This document shows positions 21,951 through 32,512 of a stretch of DNA of 64,000 nucleotides, piece after piece (position 1 is the stretch's first letter; each line of letters starts with the position of its first letter). This DNA is from Mactra quadrangularis (lineage: Eukaryota; Mollusca; Bivalvia; Venerida; Mactridae): assembly GCA_025267735.1 (NCBI GenBank), contig CM046293.1, positions 13,354,560 through 13,418,559 on the forward strand. The letters are read 5' to 3'. The translations under genes were made by a program, and so were the position numbers. The notes under the pieces are model-generated. The model had not been told where the DNA came from. It ran no database searches and saw nothing but the letters and a program-made list of their open reading frames with translations.

Positions 21951-22326
21951 AGTAGCCTAATGACTAAGGTAATGGCTGTAAAGTCGGTAAACGTGCGTAA
22001 GTAGGAATCTTAGACTAAAATATGCAATAACTTTACAAAAAGAGTGGATGGAAAGCGAAGGAGATAGAGAATTAAAGAGAAGGAAAGAGAGAGGAAGACT
22101 ACTTACGACTACTTAGGGATAGAAGCAGGGAAGAATGGAGAGTGGAAGGGGGCGAAAGGGATGAAGAAGCACACTAATATCGGCATCTCACCATATCACA
22201 AATGCATGAATAAAGAAAGAACTCGTAATTTGTGTATTAATCAAATATTAGTATTTCACTGTCACAGATTGTTAAGATGTTATGTTCACTATACTTTAAT
22301 GTTATGTAATATCTGCAGACTTCATA
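21951..22326. other. Purine-rich spacer
   Basis: Around 22050-22165 the plus strand is almost all purine (AGAGAAGGAAAGAGAGAGGA and similar). No gene seen. Frames reaching into 22161-22520 run into the next MITE. Confidence 0.5.
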
Positions 22327-22517
22327 TGGTGGGTGATTTATGCCATGTCGCATTGTTGTCCCGCGGGGCGCCACATAAAAACACGAAAGTACGACAAAAA
22401 TGGTCTTTTTGTCGTATCTTCGTCCCGCGGGGCGCCATACAAATCACAGTCATACGACATTTTAATCATTTGTCGTCCCGCGGGACAACAATACGACATG
22501 GCATAAATCAGCCACCA
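22327..22517. mobile_element. 191-bp MITE with TA target and CCCGCGGG palindromes
   Basis: TIRs of 41 bp with two mismatches: TGGTGGGTGATTTATGCCAT at 22327 versus TGGTGGCTGATTTATGCCAT inverted from 22517, continuing through GTCG(C/T)ATTGTTGTCCCGCGGG. TA flanks both ends, as for Tc1/mariner-type MITEs. Inside, CCCGCGGG occurs three times, twice as GTCCCGCGGGGCGCCA. No coding capacity. Confidence 0.88.
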
Positions 22518-23376
22518 TAGACTTCATGACTTCATAGAGCAAAAGTACAAAGTAAAACAATGTAGAGATTTCATGGCACTAAAGTAAAATCCATTTACTT
22601 TTTAAGAGTCCTGACAGTGGATAGAGTTATGAACGATCTTAACAAAATTATTCATACTTCATGAAATTCTAGAACATTTTATCCGCGTGTATGAACCATT
22701 TTTATGTTCCATGGCTTTTCCTTTGAATTACTCTTTTTCATGATACAAAATCATCCCACACCTTCAGTATTTTAAAATTTTGATGTATGGACGTTCTATC
22801 CCATTCAAGTGAGAGAAAATAATGATTTTACATTATGATTATTTGTGGGATGAACCAAATTAGATGTAAGGATAGTGTTAGTTCTATAGCTCGTGATATT
22901 AATGTTTTATATTTTCTTCTTTATTACAATAAACTGTGTTATTTATGATTTGAAATATCAAATTTCTTTGGTTACATAATTTTAAAATTGTGAGATATTA
23001 AGTGTCAAAAGAAGTTATTTTTGTCTATGGATAGCATGCAGTCGGTCGTGATTTTGAATAAAGTATATACACATGTATTTTTAAGTAGCAAAACAACATC
23101 ATCATTAATGTTTACGCGCTCTTCTGTTGTTCGTGATGAAATCTTCCCAATACATATTATTTATATACTTAATCGTGTATGATTTAATGAGGGTTTTGAA
23201 TTCTCCTAGAATTTGAAAAGCGTGATAAAATAAAGAAAAAAGTGAACTCATTACGCTTTTTACTAAGAACTATAAATTTAACCATTTTATAAACAAGTAC
23301 GAGTTTATCAGCACCATAGTACAAATGTATATTTTTAACAATAAAGTACAATATATTTGTGCAATTCATATCAGAA
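22518..23376. other. No gene seen
   Basis: AT-rich spacer before the degenerate pentamer array. The minus frame 23184-23432 runs into that array and is not supported. Confidence 0.4.
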
Positions 23377-23690
23377 CAGCGGGACAGGGAATGGCAGGAC
23401 AGGAAAAGACAGAAAAGGACAGGGCAGGGCATGACTGGGCTGGGCTGTGTGGGGCGGAAATGGCAGGCTGGGCTGGGTTGGGCTGGGCTGGGCCGGGCCG
23501 GGCAGAGCTAGGCTGGTCAGGGCGGGGCAGGGCTGAGCAGGACAGGAAAGGAGAAGCCAGGGCAGACAAGAGTAGGACAGGACAGGGCAGAGCTGTGCTG
23601 GACTGGAATAGGCAGAGCAGGACAGGGCAGGACAGACCGGAACAAAGCAGACCAAAACAGAACAGAACAGAACATGACACGAAATGTAAT
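23377..23690 (+). repeat. Degenerate G-rich pentamer array
   Basis: Pentamers of GCAGG, ACAGG, GCTGG, GCCGG and, at the right edge, ACAGA (CAGAACAGAACAGAACATGA). The centre, near 23455-23540, is GGGCTGG/GGGCCGG. It shares the pentamer rhythm and the ACAGA-rich right edge with the arrays at 8.9 and 12.8 kb. The overlapping 110-142-residue frames on both strands are repeat artefacts. Confidence 0.9.
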
Positions 23691-25128
23691 GGCATACGCA
23701 CATTACTTATAGCCCTAAACCAAGATACTATAAATAATTATGTATTTGCATAAATGTAACGCATATAATGTTTCCTGAAAGAGAATTACATGAATTATAT
23801 TAAACTTTAATATTTACTAGTTTTTAACGCCGTACATATGCTTTTAACTTTTATAGCAATAGAGACTATTTAAGGAATATAATATAAAGAATTGCTTTGC
23901 AACAAAACAACAATAAAATCATGTAATTAATGCATAAAATAAAATATTTTTAAGGTATAATATTCCTGTTATAGCAGCTAAATAATTCAATACTTTTATG
24001 GTATTTCCCGATGTATCTATTATTAAGTAAACAAGGCCATGATGGTTCTTAATCGCTATCCTTCAATTAGAGTTCCTAGATTTGAAAAGAAGAAACTCTA
24101 ATTTTCTGTGAGCAACTGTCAAAATTTTCACATTTGGTTCAAATTCACACCCATGCATTATGTAGTTTTACAATACATATTAAAAATTCAATAATCTGTA
24201 AACTTGCTATTTTAATTACATTTTCACGCATAGATGATAAATTTCAATGCATTAAAGAATTAAAGGCTAGATTAAACGGAGTCTCAATGTCTAGTACATG
24301 AAAATACCATAATTATAGAAATGTAAACAACCGAACAATGATTCTCCCATACCTTGTTGAATCTCATTTTATGTTGTTTTTAAGAGGATTAATTTTGCAG
24401 TCATAGATTCTAACAACCAAATAAAATAATTTTCATAATGTCATAAATGTTACCATTGACTCTTCGATCAGATAATTTCCACAAAAAGTTATAGTAACTT
24501 CTTTGGTTATTGCTAATTCATGTGTTTTTTGTCAATTTTTCATAGTTTTACATGTTTAATTTGAGATTGTCCCTGTATTGAGTGCGTTCCCGAAGAACGA
24601 TTTGATAGTCCTATTAGTTAAATTATACTGTATTTTGTTAAATTCACTTTGTTGGAAATATTTCCTTCAGCGTAAACGAGAGCATTGTGTTAGAAAGTAC
24701 TAATTAAGTAATTCATATACTGCTCATTGTTTATAAAATACATAGAATTACAACTGAAGTTTAGAACTGGTTATAGACAAAAGACCAAGAAAGCTTAGTT
24801 AGGTGAGCTGGTTGCTGCGAAGTGATAATAATTGTGTTTACAAGACGTTAAAGCCAATAGAAACATTCTAAAAATAAACACAACGATAAAGGTACCGTAA
24901 AACATAACCAAAGCCAACATAACCTCATTGTTAAATTAAAAGTCACTATTGTCCTTAAAGCCCTATTATCAAAGGTAACACTGTTTTTGGACTGCAAAGA
25001 TAATAGACATTTATCCATTTCAAACACCTCTAATGAACAAGGTTTTTAATTCTAACATAGGCACGTGCGTTTTCACTCTTCATTTAATGTGACGTCATCT
25101 ATGCTTTATTATTCAACAAAATATAGCT
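23691..25128. other. No gene seen
   Basis: AT-rich spacer of 1.4 kb. No supported coding frames, and no terminal repeats found until the inverted element at 25.13 kb. Confidence 0.4.
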
Positions 25129-25343
25129 CGTGACGGCTGTTGAAATTTTACTCCCCACGTTAAATGCGCAAAACCGAAAATGGCGCCCAAGTTTATAAGG
25201 GTTGACTTTTACAATTTGGTTTCTATTCTATAATTAAGATTTTGATATTTTTTGTTCGGAATAAGAAACACCTATCTGTGAGAATTGTGTAAATAAATGC
25301 TATTTTCGGCCTTTGCACCGGGGTGGATTTCAACAGCATGACG
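25129..25343. mobile_element. 215-bp inverted-repeat element
   Basis: The left arm CGTGACGGCTGTTGAAATTT...CCGAAAATGGC and the inverted right arm CGTCATGCTGTTGAAATCCA...CCGAAAATAGC match over about 55 bp with gaps. Just left of it is CAACAAAATATAGCTCGTG, a sequence also found in the arms of the neighbouring foldback. The two may therefore be parts of one composite. Confidence 0.6.
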
Positions 25344-25411
25344 TTTCTGACAGTTAAAAATAGTTCTATAAATATATCTTTTCTAAAGATGTATTTTACG
25401 ATGTTAGAATC

Positions 25412-25580
25412 GAAATAACTTACAGTTGTCTATATTTTGTTGTCTAATAAAATATAGGCACTCGTTTGATGCGCTTATTAAATCACTCGTGCTAAAGCAC
25501 TCGTGATTTAATCATACGCGCATCACAACTCGTGCCATATTTTATTAGACAACAAAATATAGACAACTGTAAGTTATTTC
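25412..25580. mobile_element. 169-bp foldback (near-palindromic) element
   Basis: The outer arms are perfectly inverted for about 44 bp: GAAATAACTTACAGTTGTCT from 25412, and its complement ending at 25580, continuing through TATATTTTGTTGTCTAATAA. The inner arms (GGCACTCG, GATGCGC, ATTAAATCAC) are inverted with small indels around a centre at about 25495. Transcribed from either strand it would fold into one long hairpin. No coding frame. No target duplication was identified. Confidence 0.9.
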
Positions 25581-26051
25581 TTAAATAAATTCAAATATTG
25601 CTTATATATGGTTATCTTATTGATTGCGTTTAAAAGTGAAAGTAGATCGAAACTGAAAGTAGAATTTGGTTGTCAATGTTAAAATCAATAATTTTGATCA
25701 CAATACTGTAAGATAAAGTCATGTTAAAGTAAAATACTACTCCTAATCACATAATAAGGCTATAAGCTCTAAAACTACTTTAGTATATTGAACATTAAAA
25801 AAAATGAATATAGTGTGCTCTTATAAAATTACCCAACTTTGTTAAGAAATGGGCACTTTGTCAATCTCAAATTTAGATAGCAGAATGGTTTAAACAGTTT
25901 ATTGTGTCTCAAATACATGTTACATTTTGGCAACTTCGTGTTGTACCATCATATGCTATACTTAACTTTTTGAAAGAAATAAATGTTTATAATAAGATAT
26001 AGAGTTTTACATCATTAATATAGTTTGAATTATTAGTATCATTAATAGCTT
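25581..26051. other. No gene seen
   Basis: AT-rich spacer between the foldback and the CAAA-tailed repeat. No frame or repeat boundary supported. Confidence 0.4.
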
Positions 26052-26141
26052 TCGGCGCGATGTGACCTTTCTGTGTTGGTGCGCCGTAAAACCCAAACAA
26101 ACAAACAAACAAACAAACAAACAAACAAACAAACAAACAAC
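26052..26141 (+). repeat. Short repeat tail with (CAAA)n (family F, copy 2)
   Basis: TCGGCGCGATGTGACCTTTC...GGTGCGCCGTAAAACC is followed by about 11 CAAA units. It has the same hairpin and tail layout as 8521-8577. The microsatellite is likely the expanded retroposon tail. Confidence 0.8.
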
Positions 26142-26639
26142 TTCGTGTTTGTTAAACTGTTTTCAAGTTTTTTTTTTTAGTTGATGAATATATCTTCATA
26201 TAGTGGTTTTAACCAAAGACAACTCATGGGGAGGATCTGCAAACCTGATTGGTGTAGAATCTTTCAGAAACAAAGTTAAATTAAGTTCTATAGGAACGAG
26301 AAAATGAAGTCTTGGAGATTTTTACCATGCTTCAAATGATTTGCTAGTTTAATGATCTACCGAATACTTTTTCCAAGGATATTCAAAACTCATTAAAACT
26401 CTTTAAATTAATCAAGTTTAAATGTGGAGAGTCAGAATTCACACTAGAACATTTCGGAAAATCATTTGACGTCAATGAAAAGGAAGTTACGCGCTACTAA
26501 TGTCTTGTGGAAGGAGACAAACAATTCTAAATAAGTAGATATGTTAAGAATGAGAAATGACTAGTCTCGAATATTATTGTATGAACATATGAAGAAACTT
26601 TTAATACAACCATTCTTGTAGGATGTCTAAGAACTTTTT

Positions 26640-26735
26640 TTATCATTTATTCATATGATGCAATTGTAAAGCGCTTTTGAACATATTTTCAATATGAAAA
26701 CAGCGCTATACAAAGGCAGTATACACATATAAAAT
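26640..26735 (-). repeat. Dispersed repeat family D, copy 2 (inverted)
   Basis: On the minus strand it reads TTTGTATAGCGCTGTTTTCA, then ATATGTTCAAAAGCGCTTTACAAT. It is the same family as 14.06 and 29.10 kb. It is absent from the matching place in units 2 and 3, so it entered unit 1 separately or was lost from the others. Confidence 0.75.
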
Positions 26736-27390
26736 TATACTGGGTGATGGTTTATAGAGACTAGTTGAGTTTTGTTTGTGCGACAAATGAACTGAATGTT
26801 GGGATGGGCTTTATTGTTATTAATCCTTTGGTTGACATTTTGCTACTGTAATTATATACTTTCATTTGCTTCTGGCTCACTGATGACAGTCAGATTGATT
26901 CCTTAGTAACTTTTGATTAAATGTGATCATATTAATGAATTTTTAGTATTTATATGTTTACTACATTGTCCAGTTAGTAGCTTTCAATCTTCTATTAGTG
27001 TAATTGTCAGCCATTGCAACGTCAGAAACTGCATATGATTGTCATTCGGAACTACCTCGGCGATCTTCTACGCAGATAAACCTCGGATATCATAAGGTGA
27101 AAAAGTAGATCCTAAGGAATTTGGTTTCTGTGGTAATATAGTCTGAACTACACAGAAATACTACGTGTGAGACATTGTACAGATGAAATGATGTGATAAA
27201 GCGTGTAACAAAGTTATTATTAAATGTTGGCATGAACAATTACAGTCGCCGGCCCTCACAGACAATTCTAATGCAAGATGACCAGAAGAAAATAGTCAGA
27301 ATGTTTTAAACACTTGTAATATCATTTTCTGCTGTAAGCAAAGTAATGAAATGTTTGTAAAGTGATATTTGTATACAGTAATTGCTGCAT

Positions 27391-27475
27391 TATATAACAA
27401 CTCGGATAATGTGTATTTGCCAAGTTTTCAAATGCATGGCGCCGGTATTGACGATATACCGGAAACGATGACAGA
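27391..27475 (+). promoter_or_regulatory. Conserved TATA + GCATGGCGCCG module, unit 1 'A' site
   Basis: GCATTATATAAC at 27388-27399 is followed by GCATGGCGCCG at 27434-27444, then GTATTGACGATAT. The counterparts in units 2 (49501/49542) and 3 (63297/63338) keep the TATA-like box 43-45 bp before the ATG of this motif. It is promoter-like in layout only. The frame after ATGGCGCCG closes after a few codons. Confidence 0.3.
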
Positions 27476-28865
27476 GCCAGACATACGTTGTAACAATATA
27501 CGAAAATTGTTACAGGATTTTAACAATTTTATGTAAACACAATATTTATTGGACGCTCATTGAATGAAAGGATATCGAGAAACTAAAATCAACTCTGTAA
27601 ATAATATTTTTATGTTTCTATTTTCAATTGCAAACTTATAAACAGAATGATCATTTGTCGGTGTATCGCGATATAATCCTACATTGTTTTAGATTGATTG
27701 ACAAAAAAAGAAATGTTGTCTATATTTAGAGAATCAAACAACACATAACTAGACTAACCCAAATGTTGTTTTTGTGATATGAAATTCAAACCTCTAAATA
27801 TATAACTCTATAAATGTCATGAAAAATTACATATAAAATGAAATACAGATACAAATTGTATATATTTGAATTTGAAATGTCTCAACAAAAAAAAGAAAAA
27901 AAACAACATCAAATAAATGTCAACTTAAAAATAATTTTATGTTATTTCTTGGGATTTAATCTCAAATTAATTAAGGTTGAGTTTCTAGGAGCTGATTATT
28001 ACAGTGGAGATTACAATAATAACCTCTCAAACAGTGGCCATCCTATTTCAAAGAAAACACACATTATCGCAAACTTGTACTCAAATTATGAATTAACTAA
28101 ACGTTTACGACTCAAAAGCATAAAGTCGTCACTGTAAATTTATTTGAGTTGTTTTACTACTAAATTATAAACCTCTTTTAATATACTTGATTCTTTTTCC
28201 TAATCTGCGTATATGTTTCGTTCAAAAAAATACCAAACAAATAATCATCACGACTTTTTCATAAGTTTTCGATTTGTTACGCTAGTCTATTAACAAATAG
28301 ATTTATTAAATCTTCATGGTTATTATCTTGTACAAAATTACACTTGTCTGTATGCATAATAGTTTTATAAATAACTAAATACCATCCAGCTGTGTTCCAT
28401 TATATTTGTTAGTTCACTTGATAGAATTTTAGATCCATTTAACAAAAGCAGGGTTATAAGAGACTCAAGTACTTATACATTTTAATGATTTTCATGCTGT
28501 TGTTTCACCATCTAATTAAATATACTAGTTCATAGATTTGTTTTATTTTTTTCAATATTTTCAAAATATCATTCAGTGTTTGTAATTGTGTCAAAAAATA
28601 ATTCTTATTAATTTTAAGACAAACTGGCCTATATGTAGTAAGAAATATACAAAAAAGTCACAAAAATGCACTAAAATTGTCTATATACCGTGACACACGG
28701 GGTAGATATTTACTACATGAAACACCATCATTTGTAGTTGTATGTAAATTTGCACTAAAATTGTCATAATCAGAATACTACTCTCCTGCTTCCAAAAATA
28801 TTTCCATACAGTTTTGATAGTTTTAGGAAATGTTGATATTTAAGTTGAAATCAGTGAATGAGTAC

Positions 28866-29000
28866 CTTTAACAAAGTCAAAGTCAAGTCAAAATATTTTA
28901 TTGGCATAAACAATATGTTCATCGCCAAGAAAAACTTTGGCGGTAGTTTTACAAAAAACATATGTACAATATTAAATATAAAAGAAAAACATGTACAATT
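28866..29000 (-). mobile_element. LINE 3' end fragment
   Basis: On the minus strand it reads GTAAAACTACCGCCAAAGTT, TTTCTTGGCGATGAACATAT, then TGCCAATAAAATATTTTGAC and a (TTGACTTTGAC)-type tail. The polyA-signal-like AATAAAA plus GACTT-type short tandem end is how many invertebrate LINEs terminate. Only the 3' UTR end is present. Confidence 0.6.
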
Positions 29001-29100
29001 AATATATACAATGTATGACAAAACACTTACTAATTAAAAAGAGAAAAAAGTTCAGATGTATATAACGTAAAGTGCATTGGTCCAGTTAAAACTTTTAAGC

Positions 29101-29300
29101 TATCTTTTATTATTATAATTATCATACACCGCATTTGTATAGTGCTCTTTTCATATTGAATATATGTTCAAAAGCGCTTTACAATCACATGCATAATTAG
29201 GAAATACAAGTTTAAATAAAAACGAAAATGAAAAAGATTAAGAGAACGGCCAATGGGGAATCAGGCCAGATCACATGAAAATCCATGTCTTTCTAAGGGT
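29101..29300 (+). repeat. Dispersed repeat family D, copy 3
   Basis: ACCGCATTTGTATAGTGCTC, CTTTTCATATTGAATATATG, TTCAAAAGCGCTTTACAATC, then GCATAATTAGGAAATAC, all as at 14.06 kb. Extends further right (AAGAGAACGGCCAATGGGG) than copy 1 shows. Confidence 0.8.
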
Positions 29301-29404
29301 TTCTGAAAGCTTACCCGGAACAGCAACAATCAAAACACATACCTTCCTCACATAACAAAAACGGACAGTAGCGTACTTGTAAAACTGGTTTTCTTTCCTC
29401 TTCG

Positions 29405-29622
29405 CCGCGGCCGTGGCGTAGTGGTTAGCATGTCTGACTTCGAATCTGGAGATCGCGGGTTCGAATCCGGTCGCGGTAGGTCATACCCTATACATGAGTT
29501 GTCGGCCTCGTGGTAGGGTAAGTTAATACTGGTGATAGAAAAGTGTCCAGGAAACCTATAGTAGGAAGTGCTGGACGTCGTATATACAATCTTAATGAGT
29601 TGAATACGACGTTAAAATAAAA
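29405..29622 (+). repeat. tRNA-derived SINE, family S3, well preserved
   Basis: A-box TGGCGTAGTGG at 29414 and B-box GGTTCGAATCC at 29458-29468 make an RNA polymerase III-type promoter. A body (GGTCATACCC..., GTGTCCAGGAAACC) and a 3' end GACGTTAAAATAAAA follow. The head resembles a tRNA but its arms do not close properly, so it is a retroposon. Both boxes are intact, so this copy could still be transcribed. A degraded relative is at 1.43 kb. Confidence 0.88.
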
Positions 29623-30007
29623 AGTTCATTCCTCTTATACAGGCAACGGATAATACAAATAATGACAAGCTTGATGAACAATCGTATTGATAGTTTGTTG
29701 AAGAGTGAAGAACCGTTGAATAAATATGATCACCATGAAGAGACATTGTTTAGTCATATTTTGATTGAAACTATCCATTGATTATTTTAGCAACCTATCT
29801 AAATCTAGAAAGTCATTTATGAGGACTATATACAATTCAAAACATTTATCGATGACAAAATCAATAAAAAGAATTTTCATCAAATAGTTCTACGAAATCA
29901 AGAATGATTTGAACTTTAATATTGGATAATATTGTTAAACGCTGTGGTGAAGTAATATATACAGCTTAATATCAATGTTAACCGATAGAGTAATCAAAGT
30001 GTTTGTT

Positions 30008-30125
30008 AGGGGGTTAAAAGAAATAGCAACACACTGTTTAGGTCATATCACGGCGACAAGTCTAACTATTTTTCGTTCCTGAAAGGCTAAATCATTCCGT
30101 CAGTGACTGACAACTGGCCTACATG
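30008..30125 (-). repeat. Dispersed repeat family C, copy 4 (inverted)
   Basis: The minus strand reads CTTTCAGGAACGAAAAATAG, then GTCGCCGTGATATGACCTAA and a TTTTAACCCCC end, in the same order as the 16.41-kb copy. Confidence 0.65.
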
Positions 30126-30784
30126 ATTATGAATCATTGGTAGGTGAAATAATCCCATTGCAAATTATTTTATGACCAAGCTCTATGTAAGAATGATCAA
30201 TTGAAGTTTTCTAACGCGTCTCATACCATTTACCATTCTGCACACAATTGAATTATATAAATAAATATTTCAAGTAAAGCACCGCATACAGAATGTAATC
30301 ACAAATATATTGTATAAGAAAATAAGTAAGCAATTACTTTGTAATTAAGAAAAACAAATTTAATGTTTCTTTCTTAAATTGTTTGAGCCTTTAATCTTTA
30401 TTTGACATTTCTGTAAATTACTTTTATGTTAAAATCCAACGAAGAAATAATAATCTTGACAATATTCGCTTATACACATTGTTTTTAATCTTTAAATTAT
30501 ACTATAATGGAAATTAAAACAATTGATTGTCGAACAGTAAAAGGTAATGTCAATTGCAGTTTTGCTTGTGTGCATAGTATTTCACAAACAGGATAAAAGC
30601 AAGAAACAGTTTAATACCAAGACCAGACATTTCTATTAGCACAATCATATTAAAGTGTATTGATGGACATCTTTTACATCAACATTTTACAAAATAGAAA
30701 ATATATCATAAAAATGATTTCTAATCTAAGAGGAATGCTTTGTGAGATCCATATTGTAACTTACCTCCTTTTGATTCTTTTCAT

Positions 30785-30890
30785 CCTGATGTAAATGGGT
30801 AATTGCAAGGAAGATATAATTTTGTTTCGCCATTATATCGGCTGCATATTACCCCAATGATGATTATTATATAGATAGGTAGCAGTAATT
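30785..30890 (+). repeat. Dispersed repeat family H, copy 2
   Basis: GATGTAAATGGGTAATTGCA, TTTCGCCATTATATCGGCTG, CATATTACCCC and ATAGATAGG follow the order of the 21.83-kb copy, with many changes. Confidence 0.55.
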
Positions 30891-31319
30891 ACATCTCCTA
30901 TGATTAAAGGTGTACATTCAACAAAAGTGCATCAACTTTAATATTCAAACTATATTTTAAATGTAACCACTTTATACTGCTGTATAAGTATTTTCTAACA
31001 CCATGGATCAATATTATTATTTTAGTTAATATATCAAAGTAAAACAAAACGATTTCCTTATGTTCCACACTGCACCCTACATTGCACACTGTCCATTTAC
31101 TCAACAGATAAACATTCGTCTAGTTTTCCGGCGACTTGTATTTATTAATTAATTTTGAGGGAAAATGTTTTATTTCTTATGATGAGCAGACATCACGTGA
31201 CACAACGAAGTAATTTATTGTACCTACACAAATATTTATTTATACTTGAAGTGATTTGTATAACCACATACACTTGATTCCAATATTTTTTCGGCGTAGC
31301 TGTCTAAGCTGGATTTTGA

Positions 31320-31480
31320 CCTACATTTCTGTATAATGACGTCTGTCTGGGGATTTCGGAAATCCGCCGTTCTATTGGATGATTTTATAAGCACTGAGAA
31401 TGACGTACGGGGGAAACAGAGAAAACCCCCTCTTCGATTGGATGGCCCTGACACGCGCGAAAAAATAAAGGCCACACTAT
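31320..31480. promoter_or_regulatory. CCAAT/CRE-like cluster (weak)
   Basis: Two inverted CCAAT motifs (CTATTGGATGA, CGATTGGATGG), two CRE-like TGACGT cores, a GGATTTCGGAAATCC palindrome and a CCCCCGTACGTC stretch lie in a GC-richer island within AT-rich DNA. No transcript is recognised downstream on either strand, and the 79-residue minus frame (31236-31475) has no known domain. Confidence 0.2.
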
Positions 31481-32190
31481 TGTAATGCAGTGTTTTACAA
31501 AATTTTGCTTCGTTCGTAGATATTTTTTTTGGGGTAGACTTCTATTGCTTTCCAAAGTGTTTTTTTATTTTGTAACAATAAAAAGTTACGTGTCAAACAC
31601 AATATTTTATTGGTAAAATGAATTACGTCTCCAGATGTGAACCGGTTTCTAGTAAAAAGTCTGACATATAACCCAATAATTATTAATTTAGCCTCACTAC
31701 GTCCAGTTTCCGGGGTTTACACTTTGAGAGTCACAGCTCCACATATACACCAGTTCAGTATTATTGTTATGATGTCTATAAATAGTAACAAGGAGCTGAT
31801 AAATACTACAGGTAACCTTTCGCTGGTTGGCAAGAAATGATAGCGAGTAAATACAATGAAAACACAGTGATTTTAAAATTGCAATTACTAAGTCATTTTT
31901 CATCAAACAATTTTGCATTTTATATCACTAGAAAGGTCTTGAAATTCATATTTTGAATATCTAAAAATTATTTGTCAAAAAGAATTGTTTTTTGTTGGCG
32001 AGTGTTTTAATGATCTGCCCTATGAAACATTTAATATTCATAGCTCGAAGAGTTATGTTTAATCAATTTAATCGTGTGGTTAAAGTGCTACTAGGGTATC
32101 AGTATTTTTTGTGAGCCACAAAATAAGAAATCTAGATGAATCGGTCTAGTAAACGCAGTTGTACCCCTTGTATATAAGTATATTAAAGGT

Positions 32191-32433
32191 ATGTTGGAAA
32201 AATCAAAGGGAGGTAACTTGACAATTCCCTGTGGTTATCAGTGTACGGCAATTGCATTGGCTGTCATATTGTTTACGGTAGGCAATCATGTGCCAAGTCT
32301 GCGAAACTGGTCTGCAAATGTTGTTGATGAAGTGATGATGCGTGGTCACAACTTGTATGAGCAAATACTAACGGAATCTGGCAATCCATCACCACGTCAA
32401 AAAATAGGTTTTAACATTAGTGGTCCTATGTAA
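32191..32433 (+). CDS. OTU/C76-like cysteine protease fragment, 80 codons
   Basis: The frame starts at ATG 32191 and stops at 32431-32433. Its first half has GYQCTAIALAVILF, the G-x-Q-C-(T/A) nucleophile block of OTU-like and C76-type deubiquitinase domains. Then comes RNWSANVVDEVMMRGHNLYE, matching the usual 'W(t/s)xxxvdxvlxxGdxlY' continuation. The His part of the active site is absent, and the frame ends where the rest of the domain should be, so it is a fragment. Such domains occur in transposon polyproteins (for example some Helitron-like elements), and a palindromic tail lies just downstream. Transposon origin is inferred. Confidence 0.55.
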   Translation: MLEKSKGGNLTIPCGYQCTAIALAVILFTVGNHVPSLRNWSANVVDEVMMRGHNLYEQILTESGNPSPRQKIGFNISGPM

Positions 32434-32457
32434 ATGGCTCTTCTGTGACCTTTGACC

Positions 32458-32512
32458 TTTTCCTTAGGTGAGCACCAAGGGCCCTTTGGGCCCTCTTGTT
32501 TTTAAATCGACG
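32458..32512 (+). repeat. Palindromic repeat end AGGGCCCTTTGGGCCCT
   Basis: GGTGAGCACCAAGGGCCCTT followed by TGGGCCCTCTTGTTTTT forms a 7-bp stem around TTT and ends CTTGTTTT. I recall similar ends in bivalve repeats. A hairpin close to the 3' end would fit a Helitron-like element, but the CTRR terminus is not clear. Confidence 0.45.

Noticed and set aside
25172..25190. AAAATGGCGCCCAAG as a gene start
   Set aside because: It lies in an arm of the 215-bp inverted-repeat element and the opposite arm carries a similar sequence. No open frame follows.
26094..26141. CAAA run as an independent microsatellite
   Set aside because: It directly follows a repeat 3' end that also carries a short CAAA tail at 8.57 kb, so it is better read as a retroposon tail.
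27838..28137. 99-residue plus-strand frame
   Set aside because: Lys/Asn/Ile-rich low-complexity composition, no splice signals or homologous copy, no recognised motif.
29405..29475. Possible tRNA gene with A- and B-boxes
   Set aside because: The acceptor and T-stem do not pair consistently, and the sequence runs into a SINE body shared with a second locus.
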